Assembly (NCBI RefSeq): GCF_900105315.1
Contig: NZ_LT629766.1
Location: 3,720,001 to 3,784,000 of the forward strand
Source of the DNA: Brevibacterium siliguriense
Lineage (GTDB): Bacteria; Actinomycetota; Actinomycetes; Actinomycetales; Brevibacteriaceae
Reading direction: 5' to 3'
Length of the DNA stretch: 64,000 nucleotides
This document shows, piece by piece, positions 35,501-42,802 of this stretch (the stretch's first letter is position 1; the number at the start of each line of letters is the position of its first letter). The notes beneath the pieces are model-generated. The model had not been told where the DNA came from and did not search any database. It saw only the letters and a program-made list of their open reading frames with translations. Made by a program: the position numbers and the translations under genes.

Positions 35501-36310
35501 TCAGCATAGAGCGGTTACGGCCTCTGTGGCATTGGCGGTCTTGGTCCGATACTCCATCGGAGCAAGACCGCCAAGTCGTGTCGAGATCCTCTCAAAGTTA
35601 TACCAGTGAATGTACTCATCGATCGCGGTCTTGAGGTCCTCGACAGTGTCGAACTTCTGCAGATAGAACATTTCAGACTTCAATTGCCCGAAGAAGTTCT
35701 CCGCGACCGCGTTATCCCAACAATTTCCCTTCCGCGACATCGACGGGCGTGCACCATACTCGGCCAAGATCGCCGCCCACGACACGTGCTGGTACTGAAA
35801 CCCCTGGTCCGTGTGCACCAACGGTGCCTGACCCGGCCGAAGCCCCTGGCATGCCCTGATCAGTGACTCGTTCGTCAACGCCGTGTTCGGTGACGTCGAC
35901 ATCGAGTACGACACCACACTGGTATCGAAGAGATCAATGACCGGTGACAGATACAGTTTCTGATCCGCCACAGCGAATTCCGTGACGTCAGAGACCCATT
36001 TCTCATTCGGTTCCTCAGCAGTGAAGTCCCGGTTGAGGACATTGCCAGCCACACGGCCGACCGTGCCGCGGTGGGAGTTGTACCGCTTCCGGCGCACCTT
36101 GGTCTTGATCCCCATGTCCTGCATCAACCGCAGCACGGTCTTCTTCGCAATCGACAGGCCCTCTTTGACCAAGACAGTCATAATCTTGCGGTGCCCGTAG
36201 CGTTCGTTGCTGTCGGTGAAGATCTCCCGGATCCGGGCCCTCACCTGCACATACGGGTCAGGTCTCTGACCGAAGCGTTTCTGGTGATAGAAAAACGTCG
36301 ACCGCGCCAA
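35501..36310 (-). CDS. IS3-family transposase OrfB (DDE integrase)
   Basis: This is the catalytic part of the transposase, 269 residues from a TTG at 36310. The rve integrase domain shows the DDE triad: Asp in WVSDVTEFA, Asp in VHTDQGFQYQH and Glu in DNAVAENFFGQLKSE. The frame is open upstream of the TTG as far as the slippery A7 run at 36409-36415, so the active form is most likely an OrfAB fusion made by -1 frameshifting. The upstream fused segment continues smoothly (EAERAAVKARIVASLK). No damage is seen. Confidence 0.93.
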   Translation of the reverse strand: MARSTFFYHQKRFGQRPDPYVQVRARIREIFTDSNERYGHRKIMTVLVKEGLSIAKKTVLRLMQDMGIKTKVRRKRYNSHRGTVGRVAGNVLNRDFTAEEPNEKWVSDVTEFAVADQKLYLSPVIDLFDTSVVSYSMSTSPNTALTNESLIRACQGLRPGQAPLVHTDQGFQYQHVSWAAILAEYGARPSMSRKGNCWDNAVAENFFGQLKSEMFYLQKFDTVEDLKTAIDEYIHWYNFERISTRLGGLAPMEYRTKTANATEAVTALC

Positions 36311-36375
36311 CCCCGCAATGCTCAGCAGCAGTGACAGTGGGTAGTCCGCCTTGAGACTGGCAACAATGCGTGCTT

Positions 36376-36945
36376 TTACAGCTGCCCGTTCTGCCTCAAG
36401 GCCTTCAGTTTTTTTAAGTACGCGTTCTCCGCTTCCGCCCGCAGCAGCCGGTCTTGTAACTGCCGGTACTCGGCCAGGCTGATGTCCTCGACCCGAGTCT
36501 TCTTCGCCATCACATCCGGCTTCGACGGTGCCGGGTCGGCATCCGGGTCCTGCCCGTGATCGATCGCGCGCATGCGAGCTGTTTTGCCCTTCCCCGATGC
36601 TTTGCGTGGGGTGAAAGCGTCCTCGCCCTTGTCTCGGTATTCCTTGACCCAGTCGAGGATCGGTCGCGATGATGCCAGGCCGAGTTCCTTGGCGAGTTCG
36701 ACTTTGTGTTCACCGTCGAGGTATCGCTTCGCGGTCGCGATCTTCTGCTCTGCTGGTATGCGCCGGGGCTGGTGGGGTTCCATGACCGATATTGTTCCAC
36801 GCACTAACCACCGGTCGTGGAGGAGTTTGAGTGTGGGTTTGTGGACGTCGAGCTTCGTGGCTGTCGCAGCGTATCCGTAGCCGTGGTCGAACAGTTCGAT
36901 CGCGGCACGGGCTTGGACGTTGGTGATCAGACAGTCCTTGCGCAT
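36376..36945 (-). CDS. IS3-family OrfA (IS150-type helix-turn-helix protein)
   Basis: This 189-residue protein has two helix-turn-helix units (about residues 10-50 and 65-115) and a C-terminal leucine-rich coiled coil (LQDRLLRAEAENAYLKKL), as in IS150-group OrfA. It contributes DNA binding to the OrfAB transposase and can act as a repressor alone. The run AAAAAAAC near its end, at 36409-36415 on the complementary strand, is where ribosomes would shift to the OrfB frame. The start lies 60 bases inside the element end. Confidence 0.92.
   Translation of the reverse strand: MRKDCLITNVQARAAIELFDHGYGYAATATKLDVHKPTLKLLHDRWLVRGTISVMEPHQPRRIPAEQKIATAKRYLDGEHKVELAKELGLASSRPILDWVKEYRDKGEDAFTPRKASGKGKTARMRAIDHGQDPDADPAPSKPDVMAKKTRVEDISLAEYRQLQDRLLRAEAENAYLKKLKALRQNGQL
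36409..36415 (-). promoter_or_regulatory. Programmed -1 frameshift site, OrfA/OrfB
   Basis: On the minus strand a run of seven A follows TTA within the TAC TTA AAA AAA CTG codons of OrfA. A -1 slip leads straight into the open frame that continues to OrfB. This is the usual layout for IS3-family elements. Confidence 0.75.
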
Positions 36946-37005
36946 GGAGTAGTCCCTTCAAGTTGGTTTGTGTTGATCACAGTCCAACTTTCGGGGACCA
37001 CTCCA

Positions 37006-37034
37006 CGCCAGGTTGCTGCGCCGCCGTCAGGTGC
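37006..37034. repeat. Palindromic intergenic repeat copy 2, right half
   Basis: This is the right arm of the palindrome split by the IS3 element, beginning with the duplicated CGC. It pairs with the left arm through GCCGTCAGGT, then diverges (GCCTGG instead of AGTAAT). The methyltransferase start is 39 bases further on. Confidence 0.88.
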
Positions 37035-37072
37035 CTGGGAGCGCGAAGTCGCGTCGGAATCGGTGAGAGACT

Positions 37073-37732
37073 GTGGTTGTGGCTCTTTCGCCTGACCTTT
37101 CTGACTACGCCGCAAAGATGCGCTGGCTGACGCATTCGGGTGTCGACCTCGAAGTCGCGGCTCGGTTCGTCGACATGCTGGCACCCCGCGAGGCGACCAT
37201 CCTCGACATCGGCTGCGGCATCGGCAACACGGTCGCGGCGCTGCGCTCAGCCGGGCATCTGGCGTTCGGCATCGACCCGAACCCCGAAGTCCTGCAGGTG
37301 GCTAGCGAGCTCTTTGCCCCGACTTGGTTCCGGCAGCTATCGGCAGAAGAGCTACCGTCCGAAACGTTGGAGGGTCACCAGCTGCCGAAGACCTTCGATC
37401 TCATCCTCATGTCCGGCAACGTGCCCGCCTTTCTCACCGAGGCGGAGCTTTTGACCACGTTCGCAGCAGCCGACGAGCTCTTGAAAACAGGCGGCCGCCT
37501 AATCGTCGGAACGACTACTCATCGCCGAGGCGGCCCAGCCGATCTCGACCATTATGCGGCCCGCACATCGCTGAGACTCGAGCACCGTTACGCAGACTGG
37601 CACCTCGGCACTTTCGACGCCGACTCACCATGGTCGGTCAGCGTCTATTCAGCTCACGGGTCCCGCCGCACTACCGAGGGCCCCGACGGAATCCACGTAC
37701 TACCGCCCCAGCTGACCCTCCCTGCTACCTGA
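37073..37732 (+). CDS. Class I SAM-dependent methyltransferase
   Basis: This 219-residue protein has the Rossmann-type SAM motif I ILDIGCGIGNT at about residues 44-54 and the acidic end of strand 2 in AFGIDPNPEV. Post-motif FDLILMSGN is followed by LKTGGRLIVGTTT. The substrate is not identifiable. The start is a GTG at 37073 (another GTG at 37079), with only GAGAGA upstream. It lies 67 bases after the IS3 element and 39 after the repeat arm, so its original promoter may have been displaced. The end LPAT and the TGA stop are encoded by the repeat at 37725. GC content seems slightly lower than that of its neighbours. Confidence 0.82.
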   Translation: MVVALSPDLSDYAAKMRWLTHSGVDLEVAARFVDMLAPREATILDIGCGIGNTVAALRSAGHLAFGIDPNPEVLQVASELFAPTWFRQLSAEELPSETLEGHQLPKTFDLILMSGNVPAFLTEAELLTTFAAADELLKTGGRLIVGTTTHRRGGPADLDHYAARTSLRLEHRYADWHLGTFDADSPWSVSVYSAHGSRRTTEGPDGIHVLPPQLTLPAT

Positions 37733-37780
37733 CGGCGGCTCAGCAACCTCGCGCGAGGTTGCTGAGCCGCCGTCAGGTAG
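37725..37780. repeat. Palindromic intergenic repeat copy 3 (intact)
   Basis: This is a perfect 28+28 bp palindrome with no loop, of CCTGA type with centre CCTCGCGCGAGG. It lies between the convergent methyltransferase and aldehyde dehydrogenase genes. It supplies the TGA stop of the former directly, and the TAA stop of the latter lies in its AATTACC flank. It probably also acts as a bidirectional terminator. Confidence 0.96.
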
Positions 37781-37783
37781 TAA

Positions 37784-39214
37784 TTACCAGGAGATGACTT
37801 GGGGGACGCTCACGTGTTTGAGTCCCTCGAGGCCGAATTCGAGGCCGAAGCCGGACTTCTTCACCCCGCCGAAGGGCACTCGGGGATCGACGGCACCGTG
37901 CTTGTTGATCCACGTAGTACCTGCCTCGAGTCGGGCAGCGACTTGTCGGCAGGCGTCGAGGTCAGTGCCCCACACCGAGGATCCGAGACCGACTTCGAGC
38001 TCATTGGCCCACTCCATGGCCTGATCGAGGTCGGTGTACTTGATGATCGGCAGCACCGGGCCGAACTGCTCCTCGGACACGAGCGGGTTGTCGTTGTCGA
38101 TGTCGGCGACGAGGGTCGTCGGGTAGAAGTAGCCGGGCTGATCGGCGACGGGATCGCCGCCCAGGAGCACGCGTGCTCCCCCGTTCTTGGCTGCCTCGAC
38201 GAGACGAGCGACGATGTCGTACTGCTGCTTGTTCTGCAACGGCCCCAGCACGTTCTCTTCTTCCAGCCCTACGCCCATCGGGGACTGTCCGGCCACCTCG
38301 ACGAGGGCCTGGCAGACCTGATCGTAGAGCGATTCGGGGACGTAGAGCCGCTTCATCGCCGCACATGTCTGCCCGGTGTTGATGAACGCGCCCCAGAACA
38401 GATCTCCGGCGATCTGAGCCGGATCGGCATCGTCGAGGACGATGCCTGCATCGTTGCCCCCGAGTTCGAGCGTGATGCGGGCGAGGTTGTCCGCAGCGGT
38501 GCGCATGATCGCCTGCCCGGTCTTCGTCGAACCCGTGAACATGATCTTGTCGACGTCTTCGTGACTGGTCAATGCGGCGCCGACCGCCCCGTCACCGGGT
38601 ACGACGGAAAGCACGCCAGTCGGCAGCACCTGATTGACCACGGCCACGAGCGCCTGCACGGACAGCGGTGTGTACTCCGAGGGCTTGAGGACGACGGTGT
38701 TTCCCATCTTCAGCGAGGGCGCGAACTGCCAGACGGAGATCATCATCGGCCAGTTCCAGGGCCCGACCGCACCGACGACGCCGACGGGCTTGTAATGGAG
38801 TTCAGCGTGGGTCTCATCGTCATCGACGAGGACCTCCGGTTCGAGTTCGAACGCGGCATTCGCACGCAGCCAGGCCGCGCACGCCCCGACCTCGAAACGA
38901 GCGTTGGGCCCGTTGAGGGGTTTGCCCTGTTCGCGGGAGAGCAGCTCGGCCAGAGCCTCGGCTGAGGCTTCGATCGCGTCGGCGGCCCTGCTCAGAAGGT
39001 CGCTGCGCTCCTGAGAGCTGCGCTCTGCCCAGACAGGTTGAGCCTTGCGTGCGGCCGACACAGCCGCGTCGATATCGGCGGGAGTCCCCTCGGCGGTGCG
39101 GCCGACGACTTCGCCGGTGGCGGGGTCGTGGATCTCGCGGCCGGAGGGGTCCGCGATCGCGGCCAGGATGGCAGCGGTGGTGCTGAGGTCGGTGACGGTG
39201 GTGTCCGTGGTCAT
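37784..39214 (-). CDS. Aldehyde dehydrogenase family protein
   Basis: This 476-residue NAD(P)-dependent aldehyde dehydrogenase has Asn in VGPWNWPMM, general-base Glu in ITLELGGND and catalytic Cys in NTGQTCAAMKR. The nucleotide motif is FTGSTKTGQ. AAAGGAG lies just before the ATG. It is downstream of an APC permease and an AraC regulator on the same strand, and across from the copper amine oxidase. The likely role is oxidation of an aldehyde made from an imported amine to the acid, which is inference from context. The TAA stop lies in the repeat flank. Confidence 0.88.
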   Translation of the reverse strand: MTTDTTVTDLSTTAAILAAIADPSGREIHDPATGEVVGRTAEGTPADIDAAVSAARKAQPVWAERSSQERSDLLSRAADAIEASAEALAELLSREQGKPLNGPNARFEVGACAAWLRANAAFELEPEVLVDDDETHAELHYKPVGVVGAVGPWNWPMMISVWQFAPSLKMGNTVVLKPSEYTPLSVQALVAVVNQVLPTGVLSVVPGDGAVGAALTSHEDVDKIMFTGSTKTGQAIMRTAADNLARITLELGGNDAGIVLDDADPAQIAGDLFWGAFINTGQTCAAMKRLYVPESLYDQVCQALVEVAGQSPMGVGLEEENVLGPLQNKQQYDIVARLVEAAKNGGARVLLGGDPVADQPGYFYPTTLVADIDNDNPLVSEEQFGPVLPIIKYTDLDQAMEWANELEVGLGSSVWGTDLDACRQVAARLEAGTTWINKHGAVDPRVPFGGVKKSGFGLEFGLEGLKHVSVPQVISW

Positions 39215-39290
39215 GATGCTCCTTTAGTTGCGGGAATATGCGGCTTGTGATGGGCGGATCGGTTGATGGTCGGGGGCATGGTCCGGTCTC

Positions 39291-40832
39291 TCATCCCAGG
39301 CTTCCACCGGATCCGATCCCTGCATAGAGGCCCGGCGAGGACGAGCGGAGGACGACGGCCCAGATCGTACCGATGAGTCCGGGGACGAGAACGATGGCCG
39401 GCAGCAGCCAGGACAGGATCGTGGTGCCCTCTGCGCCGATGAGGACATTGAAGTTGATGACGATGGCGACGAAGAGAGCGAGGAGTCCGACTGCGGAGAG
39501 GCCGGGGGCGATGACTCTGGTCCACAGCGAGTACTCCCCCGTTTTCGTGCACAGGAATCCGACGACGGCGAGCGCGGTCAGCGCCATGAGCAGGACGAGT
39601 CCGAAGGCGCCCATGTTCGTCAGCCATGTGAAGAGCGTGACAACGGGGAACAGTGGGTCATCGCTGCCGGAGCCGACCACGGCGAAGATGACGATGATGA
39701 CCAGTGCCAGCCCTGATTGGACGAGAGAACCTGCCACGGGTGCACCGGTGTGCCGGGAGGTCCTGGCCAGCGACTGCGGAAGGACCCGGTCTCGCCCGAG
39801 GGCGAAGACGTAGCGGGCGACGATGTTGTGGAAGGCGACGAGAGCGGCCAGCAGTGAGGTGAGGAACAGCAGGTTGCCGAGGTCGACGAACCACACTGGG
39901 GCGTGTGCGCCGAGGAAGACGAACATGAGGTCGGGCCCGAGTTCCTGGGACCGGCCGATGACCTTCGAGGCCCCTTCGCCGACCACCATCGCCCAGGCTG
40001 AGAACGCGTAGAAGATCGCGATGATGCTCACGGCGATGACGGTGGCCCGACCGGCAGTGCGACGAGGATCCTTGACCTCCTCGTTGTAGATGGCCCCGGA
40101 TTCGAAGCCCATGAAGGCCGCGATCGAGAATGCCAGGGCCGCGCCGACTCCGGGAGCGAAGAGATGGTCGAACGCGAGCCCGTCGCCGGTGATGCCTTCG
40201 GGGCTGTGCGCGAGTCCGATGATGTCGAAGACGATGACGACGAGGAACTCCGCGCCGACGATGATGCCGAGCACTCTGGCGGAGAAGTCAACGCGCAGCA
40301 CTCCCATGATGCCGACGATGACCCACGCGATGAGCGCACAGACCCACCAGGGCCAGGAGATGCCGAAGAGGGTGTCGAGGAAGGAGGAGAAGACGAAACC
40401 GAACATTCCGGCGATGCCGATCTGCATGGCGTTATAGGCGACGAGCGCGGTCATCGCCGCCCCCACTCCGGCAGGCTTGCCCAGCCCCTTCGAGATGTAG
40501 GCGAAGAAGGCGCCCGCATTGTGGACGTGGCGGCTCATCGCCGCATAGCCGATGGCGAAGAGGATGAGTACGGTCCCGAGGACGACGAACGACAGGGGAA
40601 CCCCGACCAGGCCGGTCACGGCGAAGTTGCTGGGAACTCCGCCGGCGACGACGGTCAACGGCGCCGAGGCGGCGATGATCATGAAGACGAGCGCGGGGAT
40701 TCCGATGCGGCGGGCATCGAGTGCAGCCGTGGCCGCCGGTGCGTGCCCGCCGTCCGTGGAGGACCGATCGGCGGCATTGCCGATCGGTGAACCCGGGCCG
40801 CCTTTGGCCGGGTACGAGCTGAGAGTGCTCAT
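39291..40832 (-). CDS. APC-family amino acid/amine permease
   Basis: This 513-residue transporter has about 12 membrane spans and belongs to the amino acid-polyamine-organocation superfamily. The conserved first helix segment reads SAPLTVVAGGVPSNFAVTG, and MGFESGAIYNEEVKDPRRT is the typical loop after helix 6. An imperfect 8-5-8 dyad (40845-40865) lies 13 bases before the start and could be an operator. It sits between the AraC regulator and the aldehyde dehydrogenase on the same strand. This suggests uptake of an amine or amino acid fed to the amine oxidase/dehydrogenase pair. GGCGGA is the ribosome site. Confidence 0.86.
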   Translation of the reverse strand: MSTLSSYPAKGGPGSPIGNAADRSSTDGGHAPAATAALDARRIGIPALVFMIIAASAPLTVVAGGVPSNFAVTGLVGVPLSFVVLGTVLILFAIGYAAMSRHVHNAGAFFAYISKGLGKPAGVGAAMTALVAYNAMQIGIAGMFGFVFSSFLDTLFGISWPWWVCALIAWVIVGIMGVLRVDFSARVLGIIVGAEFLVVIVFDIIGLAHSPEGITGDGLAFDHLFAPGVGAALAFSIAAFMGFESGAIYNEEVKDPRRTAGRATVIAVSIIAIFYAFSAWAMVVGEGASKVIGRSQELGPDLMFVFLGAHAPVWFVDLGNLLFLTSLLAALVAFHNIVARYVFALGRDRVLPQSLARTSRHTGAPVAGSLVQSGLALVIIVIFAVVGSGSDDPLFPVVTLFTWLTNMGAFGLVLLMALTALAVVGFLCTKTGEYSLWTRVIAPGLSAVGLLALFVAIVINFNVLIGAEGTTILSWLLPAIVLVPGLIGTIWAVVLRSSSPGLYAGIGSGGSLG

Positions 40833-40844
40833 GTGATCCGCCTA

Positions 40845-40865
40845 ACAGTCATATGTGATTACTGT
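40845..40865. promoter_or_regulatory. Imperfect dyad upstream of APC permease
   Basis: ACAGTCAT-N5-ATTACTGT is symmetric at 7 of 8 positions per arm and lies 13-33 bases before the permease start. The position suits a repressor site or leader operator. The adjacent AraC gene product is a candidate partner, although AraC proteins usually bind direct repeats. A small hairpin (GTGAGC...GCTCAC, 40871-40889) lies between it and the AraC gene end. Confidence 0.4.
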
Positions 40866-40971
40866 CAGTGTGAGCGCTGCCTGCTCACCGCGTCTTGGCT
40901 TTGCAGGCAGAGTTCTTGACGATTCGCGCATCCGCACCCGCGCAGTGCGACTCGGTGCCGGTCATTCCTTC

Positions 40972-41934
40972 TCAGTCGGCGTGGACGCTGCGGCGATACC
41001 CGGCGGGCGGCTGGCCGACCGCGCTGCGGAACAGTCGGGAGAAGTGTGCCGGATCGTTCAGTCCCCAGCGGGCGCCGATGGCGGCCACCGGGGTTTGTCG
41101 CTGCCCGGGGTCGGCGAGGTCGAGCCGGCACTTCTCGATGCGGCGCCGCCGGATCTCCCCGGCCACGGTCTCCCCGCTGCCTTCGAAGATCTGGTGCAGG
41201 GTCCGCACCGAGATGAAGTGGGCGGAAGCGATGGTCGACGGCGTGAGGTGAGGATCTGAGAGGTGGGTATCGATGTAGTCGGTGATATCGGCCCACAGTC
41301 GCTGCCGTTCGTCGACATCGCCGCTCGCGGCCGAGAGCTCGTCGGCCATCACCGTGGTGAGCAGATCGACGACGTTGCCTGCCAGCCGCACACCGGTTGC
41401 CCGGTTGAGGCTCGGCAACATGGCTCCGGCCTGGGAGATGACCTGGGCGGCGACCGCTCCGAGCTGATGGTCGGCACCGATCGGGGTGGCGGTGAGCTGG
41501 CCGACGGTTCCGGGAGGAAGGTTGACCCGCGACTGCGGGAACATCATGACGTAGGACGAGAAGTCCGAATCGAAGCTGAGCGTGTACGGCCGGGACGTGT
41601 CGTAGATGGCCAGCGATCCCGGAGCCAGGGCCATCTCTCGCCCGTCCTGGATGAGCAGGCCGTGCCCGTCGAGCTGCAGCGAGACCTTGAAGTAGTTCGT
41701 ACCGGCCGCGCGTCCGTGTGCCTGCGATCGGGCACGGGCGATCAGTTCGGGGGTGCGCAGGACGGCATGGGGATTGGCGTTGACCTGCGACATCACCACA
41801 GAATCGTAGTCGCGCGCACTGATGCGACCTCGGAATCCGCCTCGGCGCTGGGGCTCGGTATCGAGCGGCACGAACGAGTCGGAGACCAGCCCCTGCCAGC
41901 CGTCGAAATCGTTCGCGGTGTCTTCAAGCAACAT
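40972..41934 (-). CDS. AraC family transcriptional regulator (FeaR-like)
   Basis: This 320-residue regulator has an N-terminal AraC-binding-like domain (about residues 30-200), as in FeaR, and a C-terminal double helix-turn-helix with FISVRTLHQIFEGSGETV and GLNDPAHFSRLFRSAVG PPAGYR-type ending. FeaR activates aromatic amine oxidase and aldehyde dehydrogenase genes in Escherichia coli. The copper amine oxidase and aldehyde dehydrogenase nearby make the same role likely here. The ATG at 41934 is chosen because AAGGA lies 5 bases upstream; an ATG at 41961 would add nine residues. Confidence 0.85.
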   Translation of the reverse strand: MLLEDTANDFDGWQGLVSDSFVPLDTEPQRRGGFRGRISARDYDSVVMSQVNANPHAVLRTPELIARARSQAHGRAAGTNYFKVSLQLDGHGLLIQDGREMALAPGSLAIYDTSRPYTLSFDSDFSSYVMMFPQSRVNLPPGTVGQLTATPIGADHQLGAVAAQVISQAGAMLPSLNRATGVRLAGNVVDLLTTVMADELSAASGDVDERQRLWADITDYIDTHLSDPHLTPSTIASAHFISVRTLHQIFEGSGETVAGEIRRRRIEKCRLDLADPGQRQTPVAAIGARWGLNDPAHFSRLFRSAVGQPPAGYRRSVHAD

Positions 41935-42105
41935 CGTCGTCCTTAGCTCACTCGGCCCCATCTGCTTCGTCGAAGGCCCGTTGTCCGGTCACTCTATCCC
42001 CAACCATCGCGCCAGTCACGGCTCCGGGCCCTTTTACTGACCATTCGGTCGCCTATCTTCGGCAAAGCCCCTTCCGGTCCCGACCCCTGCACGGTCGGCC
42101 CGGGT

Positions 42106-42702
42106 TCAGTCCTGCCGCCCGAGTCGGGCGATGACGTAGTCGAGCTGGGTCCGGAGGCCAGCGAAGTCGAATCCGTGCCCGCCGATGATCGCGGTGGTCT
42201 GCGCACCGAGGAGGTACGTGAGGAACACCTCGGCCTCGGATTCGATGTCGATCTCGGTCCGCAGCCGAGAGTCGGCATCGGCCTCGCGGAGCCAGGAGAC
42301 GATCCAAGCGCCCCAGAGCTCCATGGTCTCAGCGGTCGCGCGGGCATGCTCGGAGTCCTGGGCCACCTCGGCGAGATAGGACAGGACGACGCGAGCTTCA
42401 TCGTGCAGTTCCGGCGTCACTGGGAGCACCTCGTGCGCGAAGGCACGCAGAGCATCGAGTCCGCGCAGACTCGCCGTCGAGGTCGCCACCCTGGCGTTCG
42501 TGGCCTCGAAGACGTACAGGTAGGTGGCCGCGAGGAGATCCGCCTTCGAACCGAAATACGTTTTGACGACCCCGTTGGCAAAGCCTGCCTCTGCCGCGAT
42601 ATCGCGCATTGTCGCCCCGCCAAGGCCCTGCCGGACGATCAGGCGCAGCGTCGCTTGCACGAGGTCCAGTCGACGCTGGTCATGGTCGACGATCTTGGGC
42701 AT
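42106..42702 (-). CDS. TetR family transcriptional regulator
   Basis: This 198-residue repressor has an N-terminal TetR helix-turn-helix (about residues 10-57: GGATMRDIAAEAGFANGVVKTYFGSK) and a ligand-binding helical domain (BetI-like TetR_C). GGAGGAG precedes the ATG. It is divergent from the copper amine oxidase, and the 100-bp gap contains a promoter whose spacer holds the palindrome GCTACA-AG-TGTAGC. It therefore most likely represses the oxidase and is released by an amine or its aldehyde. The nature of the inducer is inference. Confidence 0.87.
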   Translation of the reverse strand: MPKIVDHDQRRLDLVQATLRLIVRQGLGGATMRDIAAEAGFANGVVKTYFGSKADLLAATYLYVFEATNARVATSTASLRGLDALRAFAHEVLPVTPELHDEARVVLSYLAEVAQDSEHARATAETMELWGAWIVSWLREADADSRLRTEIDIESEAEVFLTYLLGAQTTAIIGGHGFDFAGLRTQLDYVIARLGRQD

Positions 42703-42731
42703 GGCTCCTCCACAGCGGTTCAGATCGGGTC

Positions 42732-42759
42732 TTGACTTTATTTGCTACAAGTGTAGCGT
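42732..42759 (+). promoter_or_regulatory. Promoter and TetR-type operator of amine oxidase
   Basis: TTGACT (42732-42737) and TAGCGT (42754-42759) with a 16-base spacer form a good promoter 43 bases before the oxidase start. The dyad GCTACA-N2-TGTAGC (42744-42757) fills the spacer and touches the -10 box, an ideal repressor position in the TetR/oxidase divergent gap. Confidence 0.65.
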
Positions 42760-42802
42760 TTAGCGTGACTCAGCCCACAGCTCCAGACCGCAAAGGTGCA
42801 CA

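Larger units (their letters stand above)
35467..37005. mobile_element. IS3-family (IS150-group) insertion sequence, 1,539 bp
   Basis: The ends start TGGAGTGGTCCCC and finish GGGGACCACTCCA; extended inverted repeats match at about 24 of 26 bases. A 3-bp target duplication CGC (35464-35466 and 37006-37008) flanks the element. Removing the element and one CGC restores ACCTGGCGCCAGGT, the perfect centre of an intact repeat copy such as 44751-44810. Two overlapping genes with a slippery run are intact, so it may be active. It separates the LysR and methyltransferase genes. Confidence 0.95.

Noticed and set aside
35467..37005. A composite transposon or genomic island between the IS110 and IS3 elements
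   Set aside because: The two IS are from different families with different ends. Each is flanked by its own restored target site, so they inserted independently.
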